20,966 nt of DNA. Source: CALKKN01 sp050118555. Lineage in GTDB: Bacteria > Pseudomonadota > Gammaproteobacteria > Xanthomonadales > SZUA-36. Both the position numbers and the translations under genes were made by a program. Where the stretch lies: NCBI GenBank assembly GCA_050118555.1, contig JASFKQ010000046.1:1-20966 (forward strand). The letters are read 5' to 3'. Under the pieces are notes generated by a model, which saw only the letters and a program-made list of their open reading frames with translations, was not told the origin of the DNA and did no database searches. Below are positions 14,006-20,966 of the stretch, in pieces. The stretch's first letter is position 1. Each line of letters begins with the position of its first letter.

Positions 14006-14380
14006 CTAGGCGGGCAGTTGCCAGCCTTCGGCATGGTGCTCGGCGGTGACGGTGGTGTAAACACCGCCGCGGACGTTGAAAACGGCGGTCAGGCGGGCAA
14101 AACGGGGGTCGATGGCGGCCACCAGGTGATCGAGGATTTCGTTGGTCACGGCCTCGTGGAACGCGCCTTCGTCGCGGAAACTCCACAGGTAGAGCTTCCA
14201 GGACTTCAATTCGACGCAGGTGTCCTCCGGAATGTACTCCAGCGTGAGGGTCGCGAAGTCCGGCTGTCCCGTCTTCGGACACAGACAGGTGAATTCTGGA
14301 GACTCGATTCGGATGGTATAATCCCGCGACCGTTTGGGGTTGGGAAACACTTCGAGTTGTTTGCTGGGTGCGGTGCTCAT
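14006..14380 (-). CDS. queF: NADPH-dependent preQ0 reductase QueF (short form)
   Basis: A 124-residue protein that reduces the nitrile of 7-cyano-7-deazaguanine to preQ1 in queuosine biosynthesis. The QueF signature is intact: ESPEFTCLCPKTGQPDF, with Cys34 as the thioimide-forming residue and Asp41 as the acid, spaced as in B. subtilis QueF. The NADPH-side motif ELKSWKLYLWSFRDEGAFHE follows, then HEAVTNEILDHLV. It is the single-domain (YkvM-like) form, not the long E. coli type. ATG 14380 has AAGGAG six bases upstream; a longer frame to 14431 has no such site. It is a single gene, convergent with the BolA gene and divergent from smc. I see no preQ1 riboswitch upstream. Confidence 0.95.
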   Translation of the reverse strand: MSTAPSKQLEVFPNPKRSRDYTIRIESPEFTCLCPKTGQPDFATLTLEYIPEDTCVELKSWKLYLWSFRDEGAFHEAVTNEILDHLVAAIDPRFARLTAVFNVRGGVYTTVTAEHHAEGWQLPA

Positions 14381-14525
14381 GGCAACTCCTTGAAAATCCC
14401 TGTACTGTACCTTGGCCTGGACGTAAACCAACAGGTCCCACGACCAACAGAATCACGCAGTTTAGCTACTTCATGAACATATCTTCAACGTCGCGCTGCG
14501 CGACTGCCAGCCGCGGTTTCAACGG

Positions 14526-17500
14526 ATGAGGCTGTCTGCGATCAAGTTGGCCGGATTCAAGTCCTTCGTCGACCCGACCACGTTCTATGCGCCGACCAAC
14601 CTGAACGGCATTGTCGGGCCGAACGGCTGTGGCAAATCGAACATCATCGACGCCGTCAGGTGGGTCATGGGCGAGGCGTCGGCGAAGATGCTGCGCGGCG
14701 AGTCCATGGCCGACGTGATCTTCTCCGGGTCGTCCACTCGCAAACCGGTCGGAACCGCCACCGTCGAATTGGTGTTCGACAACTCCGAGGGCCGTGTCGG
14801 GGGCGCCTACGCCGGATACAACGAGATCTCGGTCAAGCGCCAGGTCTCCCGCGATGGCGTGTCGCTGTACTTCCTGAACGGCACGCGCTGCCGGCGCAAG
14901 GATGTGCGCGACTTGTTCCTCGGCACCGGGCTCGGTTCCCGCAGCTATTCCATCATCGAACAGGGCATGATCTCGGAAGTGGTGGAAGCCCGGCCCGAAG
15001 AAATCCGCGCGCACCTCGAAGAGGCCGCGGGCATTTCCAAGTACAAGGAGCGCCGCCGCGAGACCGAGCGGCGCATCCAGCATACGCGCGACAATCTGGC
15101 CCGCCTGTCGGACCTGCGCGAGGAAGTGGGTAAGCATCTGGCGCGTCTGAAGCGCCAGGCCAATGCCGCCGAACGATACCGCAAGCTGAAGCAGGAACGC
15201 CGCGAACTCGAGTCACGTCTCACGGCGCTGCGCTGGAAAGTGCTCATGGAAAGCGTCGAGGCGGGCCAGCAGGAACTCGCGAAACGCGAAACCGCCCTGC
15301 AGGAAAGCATCGCCCGGCAACGCGCGGCGGAAGCGGCACTCGAGGAGCTCCACGAAAATCAGGCCCAGGCCAGCGAGGCATTCAACGAAATCCAGGGCGA
15401 GCTGTACACGGTGGGCGGTGAAATCGCCCGGCTCGAGCAGAGCATCCAGCATTCGCGCGAGATCCAGGAACGGCAAAAAGCCGAACTCCATGAAACCGAG
15501 AGCGCGCTGCAGGACCTGGAAAAGCACATGATGCTGGACAAGGCCCAAGTCGAAGACCTCACGACGTCGCTGTCGGAGGTGGAACCCCTGCTGGCCGAGG
15601 CGCGCACGAGCGAGCAGAAAGCGCAGGCCGCCGCGACCGAGGCCGAAGAGGCGGTGGCCGCATGGCAGAAAGAGTTCGAACAGCACCACCAGGCAAGCAC
15701 GGAGCGAAACCGCGAGGCGGACAGCGCGCGCGCGGAGATCGAAGTACTCGACCAGCGCCTGATGCAGGCGTCGCGTCGCATTGAAGCGCTGGAACGCGAA
15801 TCGGCCACGATCGATACCGCCGCGCTGGAGGGTGAACTCGAGCAGTTGAAGGGGGAATCCGAACAGCTGGACGGGGAAGAGAAGAAAGGACAGAAATCAC
15901 TCGACGGCCTGCGCCGGAAGCTGGCCGGGGCGCGCACCGAACTCGCGGAGCGCGAAGAGCGTCTGCGCGAGGCGCGCCGGGAGCTATACGTGCGCGAAGG
16001 CCGGCTGGAATCGCTGCGCGCCATGCAGGAAGCAGCGCTGGAGCAGGGCACGGGGAGCGAATGGCTGGACCGGCGCGGGTTGGGCAAGGCGCCGCGGCTG
16101 GCAAAGTCCGTGCGGGTGGACGAAGGCTGGGAGGCCGCGGTCGAGGTCGTGCTCGGGCATTGGCTGCAATCCGTGCTGGTCGAGGAAGGCAGTGAGCACG
16201 GGGCCGCCCTGGGTGACCTCGCCAACGCCTCGCTCGGCCTGATGGAGGATCGCCGGGGCGGCGTCGAGGCGCGCAAAGGCAGCCTGGCGGAGAAAGTGAA
16301 AGCGCCGGATGCCGTCCTGGCCTGGCTGAACACGGTTACAGTGGCTGATTCCCTGGAAGAGGCCTGGTCCGGCCGCCAGTCGCTGGCCGAGGGTGATTCC
16401 CTGATCACGCGCGGTGGCGAATGGGTCGGACGGGACTGGGTGCGGGTGGCGCGTGGACACGCGGATCAGGACAGCATGCTGGCGCGCGAAAAGGCCATCG
16501 CCAAGCTCGATAAGGAAGTGGCTGAACTCGCGGCATCCGCCGAAAAACTGGCCGCGCAGATCGCCGACGCGCGCTCCGGCGCCGACGACATGGAGCAGCA
16601 GATCCAGGAGCTGCAGCCGGAGGTCAACGCGTTGCACCGTCGCCGGAACGAGGTCGCCGGCCAGTTGGAAAGCAGGCAATCCCGGCTGGGGATGCTCGCC
16701 GATCGGAAGGAGACGGTTACCGAGGAGTCACGCCAGCTACGGGCGCAGGTGAAGGCTGACGAGAAGGCCGTCAAGGCCGCGCGTGGTCGGTTGGAAACGA
16801 TGCTTGGCGAGATGGCCGGCCTCAAGGAACAGCGCGACGCGCTCGAAGCGCAGCGCGGCAGCCTGATGGCTGCACGCGACACGGCGCGTAACGAGCTTTC
16901 CGAAACACGCGACCGGCGCCATGAGTTGGCGCTCAAGACGGAATCCCGGCGCGCCAGTCTCGACTCCCTGCGGCAATCGCTGGAACGGATGGATTCCCAG
17001 ATGAGTCAGCTGGAGCAGCGTTACCTCGGTCTCAAGGAGCAGGTAGCCAAAGCCGAGCATCCCGAGAAGGCGCATCGTGGCGAAATGGATGCGTTGCTGA
17101 AGCAGCGCGTCGCCACCGAGCAGCGGCTCGCGGAAGCCCGGGCGAAACTGCAGGGACTGGAAAGCGACTACCGGAAAAAGGACGGCGAGCGGCAGCAGGC
17201 CATCCAGCGTTCGGACGAAATTCGCCAGGACCTGGAGCGGGCGCGCCTGCAGCAGCAGGAAACCCAGCTCAACGCCCGCAGCCTTCAGCGGCATGTCGAA
17301 GAACTGGGGGGCGACGCCGCGGTGCTCGCGGCGGAACTGCCCGACGACGCCGACACGGAGGGCTGGGAAAACGAGCTGGCGCGGCTGAGCGAACGCATTA
17401 CGGCGCTCGAGCCGGTCAACCTGGCGGCCATCCAGGAATACGAGGAGGAACAGAAGCGCAAGGACTATCTGGACGCCCAGAACGAAGATCTGTGCAACGC

Positions 17501-18020
17501 GCTCGCCACGCTGGAAGATGCCATTGCGAAGATCGATCGCACCACGCGCACGCGATTCAAGGAGACCTTCGAGAAGGTCAACAAGGGGGTGCAGGAACTG
17601 TTTCCGCGCCTGTTCGGTGGCGGGCACGGCTACCTGGAGCTGACGGGGGAGGACCTGCTGACCACCGGTGTCACCATCATGGCCCAGCCGCCAGGCAAGC
17701 GCATCAGCAGCCTGCAACTCCTTTCGGGTGGTGAAAAGGCGCTCACCGCGGTGTCGTTCGTATTCTCGATATTCCGCCTCAATCCCGCGCCGTTCTGCCT
17801 GCTGGATGAGGTCGACGCCCCGCTCGACGATGCGAACGTGGTGCGGTTTTCAAACATGGTCCGCGAAATGTCCGACTCGGTGCAGTTCATCTTCGTAACC
17901 CACAACAAGGTGACGATGGAAATGGCCAACCAGATGAGCGGTGTTACGATGAGGGAGCCGGGCGTTTCCCGCCTGGTGCAGGTGGATATCAACGAGGCGG
18001 CGGCGATGGCCGCCAGCTGA
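14526..18020 (+). CDS. smc: Chromosome segregation ATPase SMC
   Basis: A full-length 1164-residue SMC, the motor subunit of the bacterial condensin that works with ScpA and ScpB. The N-terminal head has Walker A at 31-39 (GPNGCGKSN). Long coiled-coil arms run about 165-500 and 670-1010, rich in Glu, Arg, Ala and Gln heptads. The hinge is about 505-660 (RLAKSVRVDEGWEAAVEVVL). The C-terminal head has the signature LSGGEK at 1066-1071 and the Walker B segment FCLLDEVDAPLDD with Asp1094 and catalytic Glu1095. All ATPase motifs are intact. The ATG at 14526 lacks a strong ribosome binding site but gives the family N-terminus (MRLSAIKLAGFKSFVDPT). It is followed by zipA and ligA. Confidence 0.96.
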   Translation: MRLSAIKLAGFKSFVDPTTFYAPTNLNGIVGPNGCGKSNIIDAVRWVMGEASAKMLRGESMADVIFSGSSTRKPVGTATVELVFDNSEGRVGGAYAGYNEISVKRQVSRDGVSLYFLNGTRCRRKDVRDLFLGTGLGSRSYSIIEQGMISEVVEARPEEIRAHLEEAAGISKYKERRRETERRIQHTRDNLARLSDLREEVGKHLARLKRQANAAERYRKLKQERRELESRLTALRWKVLMESVEAGQQELAKRETALQESIARQRAAEAALEELHENQAQASEAFNEIQGELYTVGGEIARLEQSIQHSREIQERQKAELHETESALQDLEKHMMLDKAQVEDLTTSLSEVEPLLAEARTSEQKAQAAATEAEEAVAAWQKEFEQHHQASTERNREADSARAEIEVLDQRLMQASRRIEALERESATIDTAALEGELEQLKGESEQLDGEEKKGQKSLDGLRRKLAGARTELAEREERLREARRELYVREGRLESLRAMQEAALEQGTGSEWLDRRGLGKAPRLAKSVRVDEGWEAAVEVVLGHWLQSVLVEEGSEHGAALGDLANASLGLMEDRRGGVEARKGSLAEKVKAPDAVLAWLNTVTVADSLEEAWSGRQSLAEGDSLITRGGEWVGRDWVRVARGHADQDSMLAREKAIAKLDKEVAELAASAEKLAAQIADARSGADDMEQQIQELQPEVNALHRRRNEVAGQLESRQSRLGMLADRKETVTEESRQLRAQVKADEKAVKAARGRLETMLGEMAGLKEQRDALEAQRGSLMAARDTARNELSETRDRRHELALKTESRRASLDSLRQSLERMDSQMSQLEQRYLGLKEQVAKAEHPEKAHRGEMDALLKQRVATEQRLAEARAKLQGLESDYRKKDGERQQAIQRSDEIRQDLERARLQQQETQLNARSLQRHVEELGGDAAVLAAELPDDADTEGWENELARLSERITALEPVNLAAIQEYEEEQKRKDYLDAQNEDLCNALATLEDAIAKIDRTTRTRFKETFEKVNKGVQELFPRLFGGGHGYLELTGEDLLTTGVTIMAQPPGKRISSLQLLSGGEKALTAVSFVFSIFRLNPAPFCLLDEVDAPLDDANVVRFSNMVREMSDSVQFIFVTHNKVTMEMANQMSGVTMREPGVSRLVQVDINEAAAMAAS

Positions 18021-18066
18021 ACCCGAAGCCGCCACGGCGGCGCGAACGGGAAGTGAGAGGTTTACA

Positions 18067-18792
18067 TTGGACGCATCGACGCTACGCTGGATACTGATCG
18101 TTATCGGGGTCATCATCGTCGGGTCGATTTTCCTGTTCGGGAATCCGGACAAGAAACGCAAGCCCAAGGCGTCGCGACGCAAACCGGCACGCCCCCAGGC
18201 CGAGGCGTCTTCGCGTCGCGAGCCGACCCTGGACGCGGATGCCGCCGGGGCGTCGCTGGATTCCGCGGGGGCGGAGGACCCACCGGCCGGGCAGGGTGAA
18301 CTCGATATTGACGCGCCGGCGGCGCGTGCCCCCGAGAAGACACCACCGCGCAAGCCCGCGGGTCCTCCACCGGACAAGATCATCGGCCTGTTCCTGCTGG
18401 CCCGGGACAATCACGTCATCACCGGCGCCGAGTTGCTGCAGGCCGCGGTTTCCACCGGCATGGAATTCGGTGACATGAACATCTTCCATCGGGTGGCCGA
18501 AGGCACCGAGCGGCCGATCTTCAGCATGGCCAACGCGGCCAAGCCCGGCCATTTCGAGCGGGATGAGTGGAATAGCTTCGAAACCACCGGTGTGGCCCTG
18601 TTCATGGCGCTTCCCGGCCCGCTCCCGGCGCTGGACGCCTGGGACTCGATGCTGGCGACCGCCCGCCGCATGGCGGAAATCCTGCACGCGGAGTTGCTTG
18701 ACGATGAGCACAATCCGTTCACGCGCCAGAAAGAAGCCCAGATACGCGAGCTGACCAGGACCTACGACCGGGGCCGCGGCAAGTCGAACTGA
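18067..18792 (+). CDS. zipA: Cell division protein ZipA
   Basis: A 241-residue division protein that anchors FtsZ to the inner membrane. The N-terminus has the expected short periplasmic start and one membrane segment (LRWILIVIGVIIVGSIFLFG, about 6-25), followed by a basic cluster (NPDKKRKPKASRRK). A Pro/Ala/Glu-rich linker runs about 40-100. The C-terminal FtsZ-binding domain starts at DKIIGLFLLARDNHVITGAE and includes FGDMNIFHRV and FSMANAAKPGHF. The start is a TTG at 18067 with GAGAGG six bases before it. The linker is short compared with E. coli ZipA (328 residues). It lies 46 bp after smc (with a GCCGCC/GGCGGC hairpin at 18028-18041) and 10 bp before ligA. Confidence 0.92.
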   Translation: MDASTLRWILIVIGVIIVGSIFLFGNPDKKRKPKASRRKPARPQAEASSRREPTLDADAAGASLDSAGAEDPPAGQGELDIDAPAARAPEKTPPRKPAGPPPDKIIGLFLLARDNHVITGAELLQAAVSTGMEFGDMNIFHRVAEGTERPIFSMANAAKPGHFERDEWNSFETTGVALFMALPGPLPALDAWDSMLATARRMAEILHAELLDDEHNPFTRQKEAQIRELTRTYDRGRGKSN

Positions 18793-18802
18793 GGGCGGCG
18801 CC

Positions 18803-20830
18803 ATGAACAAGGCGGAGGCTGAATCCCGTATCGACGAACTTCGCGCCGAGATCGAACAGCACGACTACCATTACTACGTGCTGGACAACCCCATCGTACC
18901 CGACGCTGAATACGACCGCCTGATGCGCGAGCTGCAGGCGCTGGAGAGCGAATACCCGGACCTGGTAACCGGGGATTCGCCGACACAGCGCGTGGGCGGC
19001 GCCCCGATGGAGGGCTTCCCCGAGGTCCGTCATCGCACGCCGATGCTGTCCCTTGCCAACGCCTTCAGCGAAGAAGAAATCCAGCAGTTCCACGAGCGCG
19101 TGCTGCGCGGCCTGGAGGTCGAGCACGTTGAATACACAGCCGAACCCAAGCTCGACGGTGTGGCCATTTCGCTGATCTACGACAAGGGTCGGCTGGCGCA
19201 GGCAGCGACCCGTGGAGACGGCGCCACCGGCGAGGACGTCACCTCCAACGCGCGTACCATCGCGGCGATCCCGCTGCGGCTGAAACGGCGCGGCGAAGCG
19301 CCCGCCTGGCCCGATACGCTGGAAGTGCGCGGGGAGATTTACATGCCGGTCGCGGGCTTCGAAGCCTACAACGAACGCGCACGCAGGGAAGGCGGCAAGG
19401 AACTGGTCAATCCGCGCAACGCCGCGTCGGGCAGCCTGCGCCAGCTGGATCCCAGACTTACCGCCAGGCGGCCCCTGGCGTTTTACGCCTACGGTGTCGT
19501 GGCAACCGGCGATATGCCCGACAGCCATTACGCCATCCTGAATCTCCTGAAGGAGTGGGGTTTTCCGGTCAACCCGGAAATTCGCAAGGTGCGCGATGCC
19601 GAAGGCTGCCTGGCCTTCTACCGCGACATGGGCGAACGGCGCGCCGGGCTCGCGTACGAAATCGACGGCGTGGTGTTCAAGGTTGACAGCCGGAAGCAAC
19701 AGGAAACGCTGGGTTTCGTGAGCCGTGCGCCGCGTTGGGCGATTGCCCAGAAGTTCCCGGCGCAGGAAGAGATGACCCGCCTGTTGGGGATCGACGTGCA
19801 GGTCGGGCGCACCGGGGCGTTGACGCCCGTGGCCCGGCTCGACCCGGTTTTCGTGGGTGGCGTGACCGTCACCAACGCCACGCTGCACAATCTGGACGAG
19901 ATCCGGCGCAAGGACGTGCGCGTGGGCGACTGGGTGGTGGTGCGGCGCGCCGGTGACGTGATACCGGAAGTCGCCCGCGTGGTGGTGGAACGGCGCAAAG
20001 GCGACCTGCCCGAATTCGAAATGCCCGAAACCTGTCCCGTCTGCGGCTCGGCGGTCGAGCGCGTGGAAGGGGAGGCGGTGTTTCGTTGCACAGGCGGACT
20101 GTTTTGCGAAGCCCAGCGGATTCGCAGCATCCTGCATTTCGCATCGCGTCGAGCGATGGACATCGAGGGGCTGGGCGAGAAGTTGGTCGTGCAGTTGGTC
20201 GAGTCCGGCATGGTCGAGTCCATCGCCGATCTCTACCGCCTCGATCGCGAAGCGCTGATCGGGCTCGAGCGTGTCGGCGAGAAATCCGCGGACAACCTGC
20301 TGGCGGAACTCCAGCGCAGCAAGACCCCACCCCTGGACCGCCTGCTGTTTGCGCTCGGCATCCGGGAAGTCGGTGAGGTCACCGCCACGGCGCTGGCGCG
20401 CCACTACGGCGCCCTGGACAAGCTGATGGCGGCGGATGAGGAAGACCTCGTGGAGGTGCCCGATGTCGGACCAGTGGTCGCCAGCCATGTGCACGCCTTT
20501 TTCCAGGAGCGCCACAACCGGGAAATCATCGCCGAACTGGAAGCCGCCGGACTTCAATGGCAGCCGTTGGAACGTGCCGAGGGCGAGCAGCCGCTGGAGG
20601 GAAAGACCTGGGTGCTGACCGGCGCGCTGAGCGTGCCTCGGGCCCGGGCGAAAAGCCTGTTGGAGTCGCTCGGCGCCCGCGTCACCGGCAGCGTCTCGGC
20701 CAAAACCGATGTGGTGCTGGCCGGCGAGGACGCCGGCTCGAAGCTGACCAAGGCCGAAAAGCTGGGTATCGAGGTCATGGACGAGGACGCCTTCCGCGAA
20801 CTCCTCGATTCCCACGGTTTGTCCCTGTAG
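18803..20830 (+). CDS. ligA: NAD-dependent DNA ligase LigA
   Basis: A complete 675-residue DNA ligase that seals nicks using NAD. The Ia domain carries HYYVLDNPIVPDAEYDRL. The adenylated Lys116 lies in EPKLDGVA, followed by TRGDGATGEDVTSN. An OB fold follows. The Cys4 zinc site is Cys411, Cys414, Cys429 and Cys435. Helix-hairpin-helix repeats come next (LIGLERVGEKSADNLL, EVPDVGPVVASHV). A C-terminal BRCT domain starts near KTWVLTGALSVPRARA. Length is normal for the family. ATG 18803 is preceded by GAGGGCGG. The stop TAG belongs to a REP-like repeat. The zipA-ligA order is widespread in Gammaproteobacteria. Confidence 0.97.
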   Translation: MNKAEAESRIDELRAEIEQHDYHYYVLDNPIVPDAEYDRLMRELQALESEYPDLVTGDSPTQRVGGAPMEGFPEVRHRTPMLSLANAFSEEEIQQFHERVLRGLEVEHVEYTAEPKLDGVAISLIYDKGRLAQAATRGDGATGEDVTSNARTIAAIPLRLKRRGEAPAWPDTLEVRGEIYMPVAGFEAYNERARREGGKELVNPRNAASGSLRQLDPRLTARRPLAFYAYGVVATGDMPDSHYAILNLLKEWGFPVNPEIRKVRDAEGCLAFYRDMGERRAGLAYEIDGVVFKVDSRKQQETLGFVSRAPRWAIAQKFPAQEEMTRLLGIDVQVGRTGALTPVARLDPVFVGGVTVTNATLHNLDEIRRKDVRVGDWVVVRRAGDVIPEVARVVVERRKGDLPEFEMPETCPVCGSAVERVEGEAVFRCTGGLFCEAQRIRSILHFASRRAMDIEGLGEKLVVQLVESGMVESIADLYRLDREALIGLERVGEKSADNLLAELQRSKTPPLDRLLFALGIREVGEVTATALARHYGALDKLMAADEEDLVEVPDVGPVVASHVHAFFQERHNREIIAELEAAGLQWQPLERAEGEQPLEGKTWVLTGALSVPRARAKSLLESLGARVTGSVSAKTDVVLAGEDAGSKLTKAEKLGIEVMDEDAFRELLDSHGLSL

Positions 20831-20850
20831 GAGCCCGCTCTGCGGGCGAT
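20827..20850 (+). repeat. REP-like repeat after ligA
   Basis: GTAGGAG followed by the stem CCCGC-TCT-GCGGG and CGAT. It is the uninterrupted version of the repeat at 2168-2206. Its TAG is the ligA stop codon. The nested palindromic element copy 2 starts 20 bp downstream, so the REP-plus-element pair occurs twice in the same order. Confidence 0.7.
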
Positions 20851-20869
20851 CATTCGAATTCCGGGGAAG

Positions 20870-20966
20870 GAGGGAACCGGGGACCTTCTCTCGGGACACG
20901 CTCAGGACATCCCTGTGCGCTATGAACGTGTTCCCGACACGTTAATGTCCCGAGAGAAGGTCCCCG
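20870..20966. repeat. Nested palindromic element, copy 2 (cut by window end)
   Basis: This is a second copy of the 2226-2330 element in the same orientation. The left arm is 20870-20898. The right arm starts at 20946, and 21 of its expected 29 bases are visible; over these it pairs perfectly with the left arm. The inner hairpin (20922-20931 with 20937-20946, loop TCCCG) pairs at nine of ten positions. Relative to copy 1, three inner-stem pairs and one outer-arm pair differ by changes on both sides that keep pairing. The 9-bp direct repeat is also kept (CTCGGGACA at 20890-20898, CTCAGGACA at 20901-20909). Confidence 0.75.

Noticed and set aside
14381..14460. preQ1 riboswitch in front of queF
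   Set aside because: I could not find the short C-rich stem followed by an A-rich tail expected of preQ1 classes; only an ordinary ribosome binding site is visible.
18028..18041. GCCGCC/GGCGGC hairpin after smc as a terminator
   Set aside because: There is no T tract, and zipA starts 26 bp later as part of an apparent smc-zipA-ligA transcript.
18719..20899. Long minus-strand open frame (726 codons) opposite ligA
   Set aside because: It is a high-GC shadow; ligA on the plus strand has every family motif.
1..20966. CRISPR array, tRNA or rRNA genes
   Set aside because: No regularly spaced repeats, cloverleaf with CCA-end context or rRNA-like sequence was seen on either strand.

Overview
The window looks like the chromosome of a GC-rich, non-enteric gammaproteobacterium. 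The evidence is gene content: RNase R and RlmB, an SMC/ScpA/ScpB condensin instead of MukBEF, ZipA directly followed by LigA, YciI, BolA, YciO and short-form QueF. A Chromatiales/Ectothiorhodospiraceae-like lineage is my inference from gene order and REP-like repeats; no rRNA is present to settle it.

Layout. (1) Bases 1-2171, plus strand: the 3' part of rnr, then rlmB and a nucleoside-deaminase-family gene, joined by ATGA overlaps. (2) Bases 2172-2892 hold no intact gene. They contain a REP-like repeat, a 105-bp nested palindromic element and a displaced 3' fragment of the HD-hydrolase gene that lies intact at 9258-9890. (3) Bases 2893-9088 are an accessory segment. It carries a four-gene operon (MBL-fold protein, small calycin-like protein, M24 'creatinase-like' protein, SDR/epimerase-like protein), a convergent AraC-type regulator, and a lower-GC unknown gene that appears broken by two frameshifts. 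(4) Bases 9258-13025, minus strand: yciO, scpA, scpB, rluB and a YedJ-like HD hydrolase, apparently one operon. (5) Bases 13168-13751, plus: yciI and a bolA-family gene with a GTGA overlap, behind a promoter region that contains a 22-bp palindrome. (6) Minus: queF. (7) Bases 14526-20830, plus: smc, zipA, ligA. The window ends inside a second copy of the nested palindromic element, just after ligA.

How the genes work together. The core genes serve RNA processing and modification (rnr, rlmB, rluB, queF), chromosome condensation (smc with scpA and scpB on divergent strands), division (zipA) and DNA ligation (ligA). The accessory operon looks like a small-molecule conversion cassette. Its two hydrolase-fold proteins both show substitutions at positions that normally bind metal, so its chemistry cannot be assigned from family names.

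The most interesting signals are: the two nested palindromic elements, whose inner stems differ by paired compensatory changes; three REP-like sequences whose TAGGAG head supplies the stop codon of the gene before them; the 112-bp direct repeat of the HD-gene 3' end bracketing about 6.6 kb, as expected after integration into a gene's 3' end; and the operon with degenerate metal sites.
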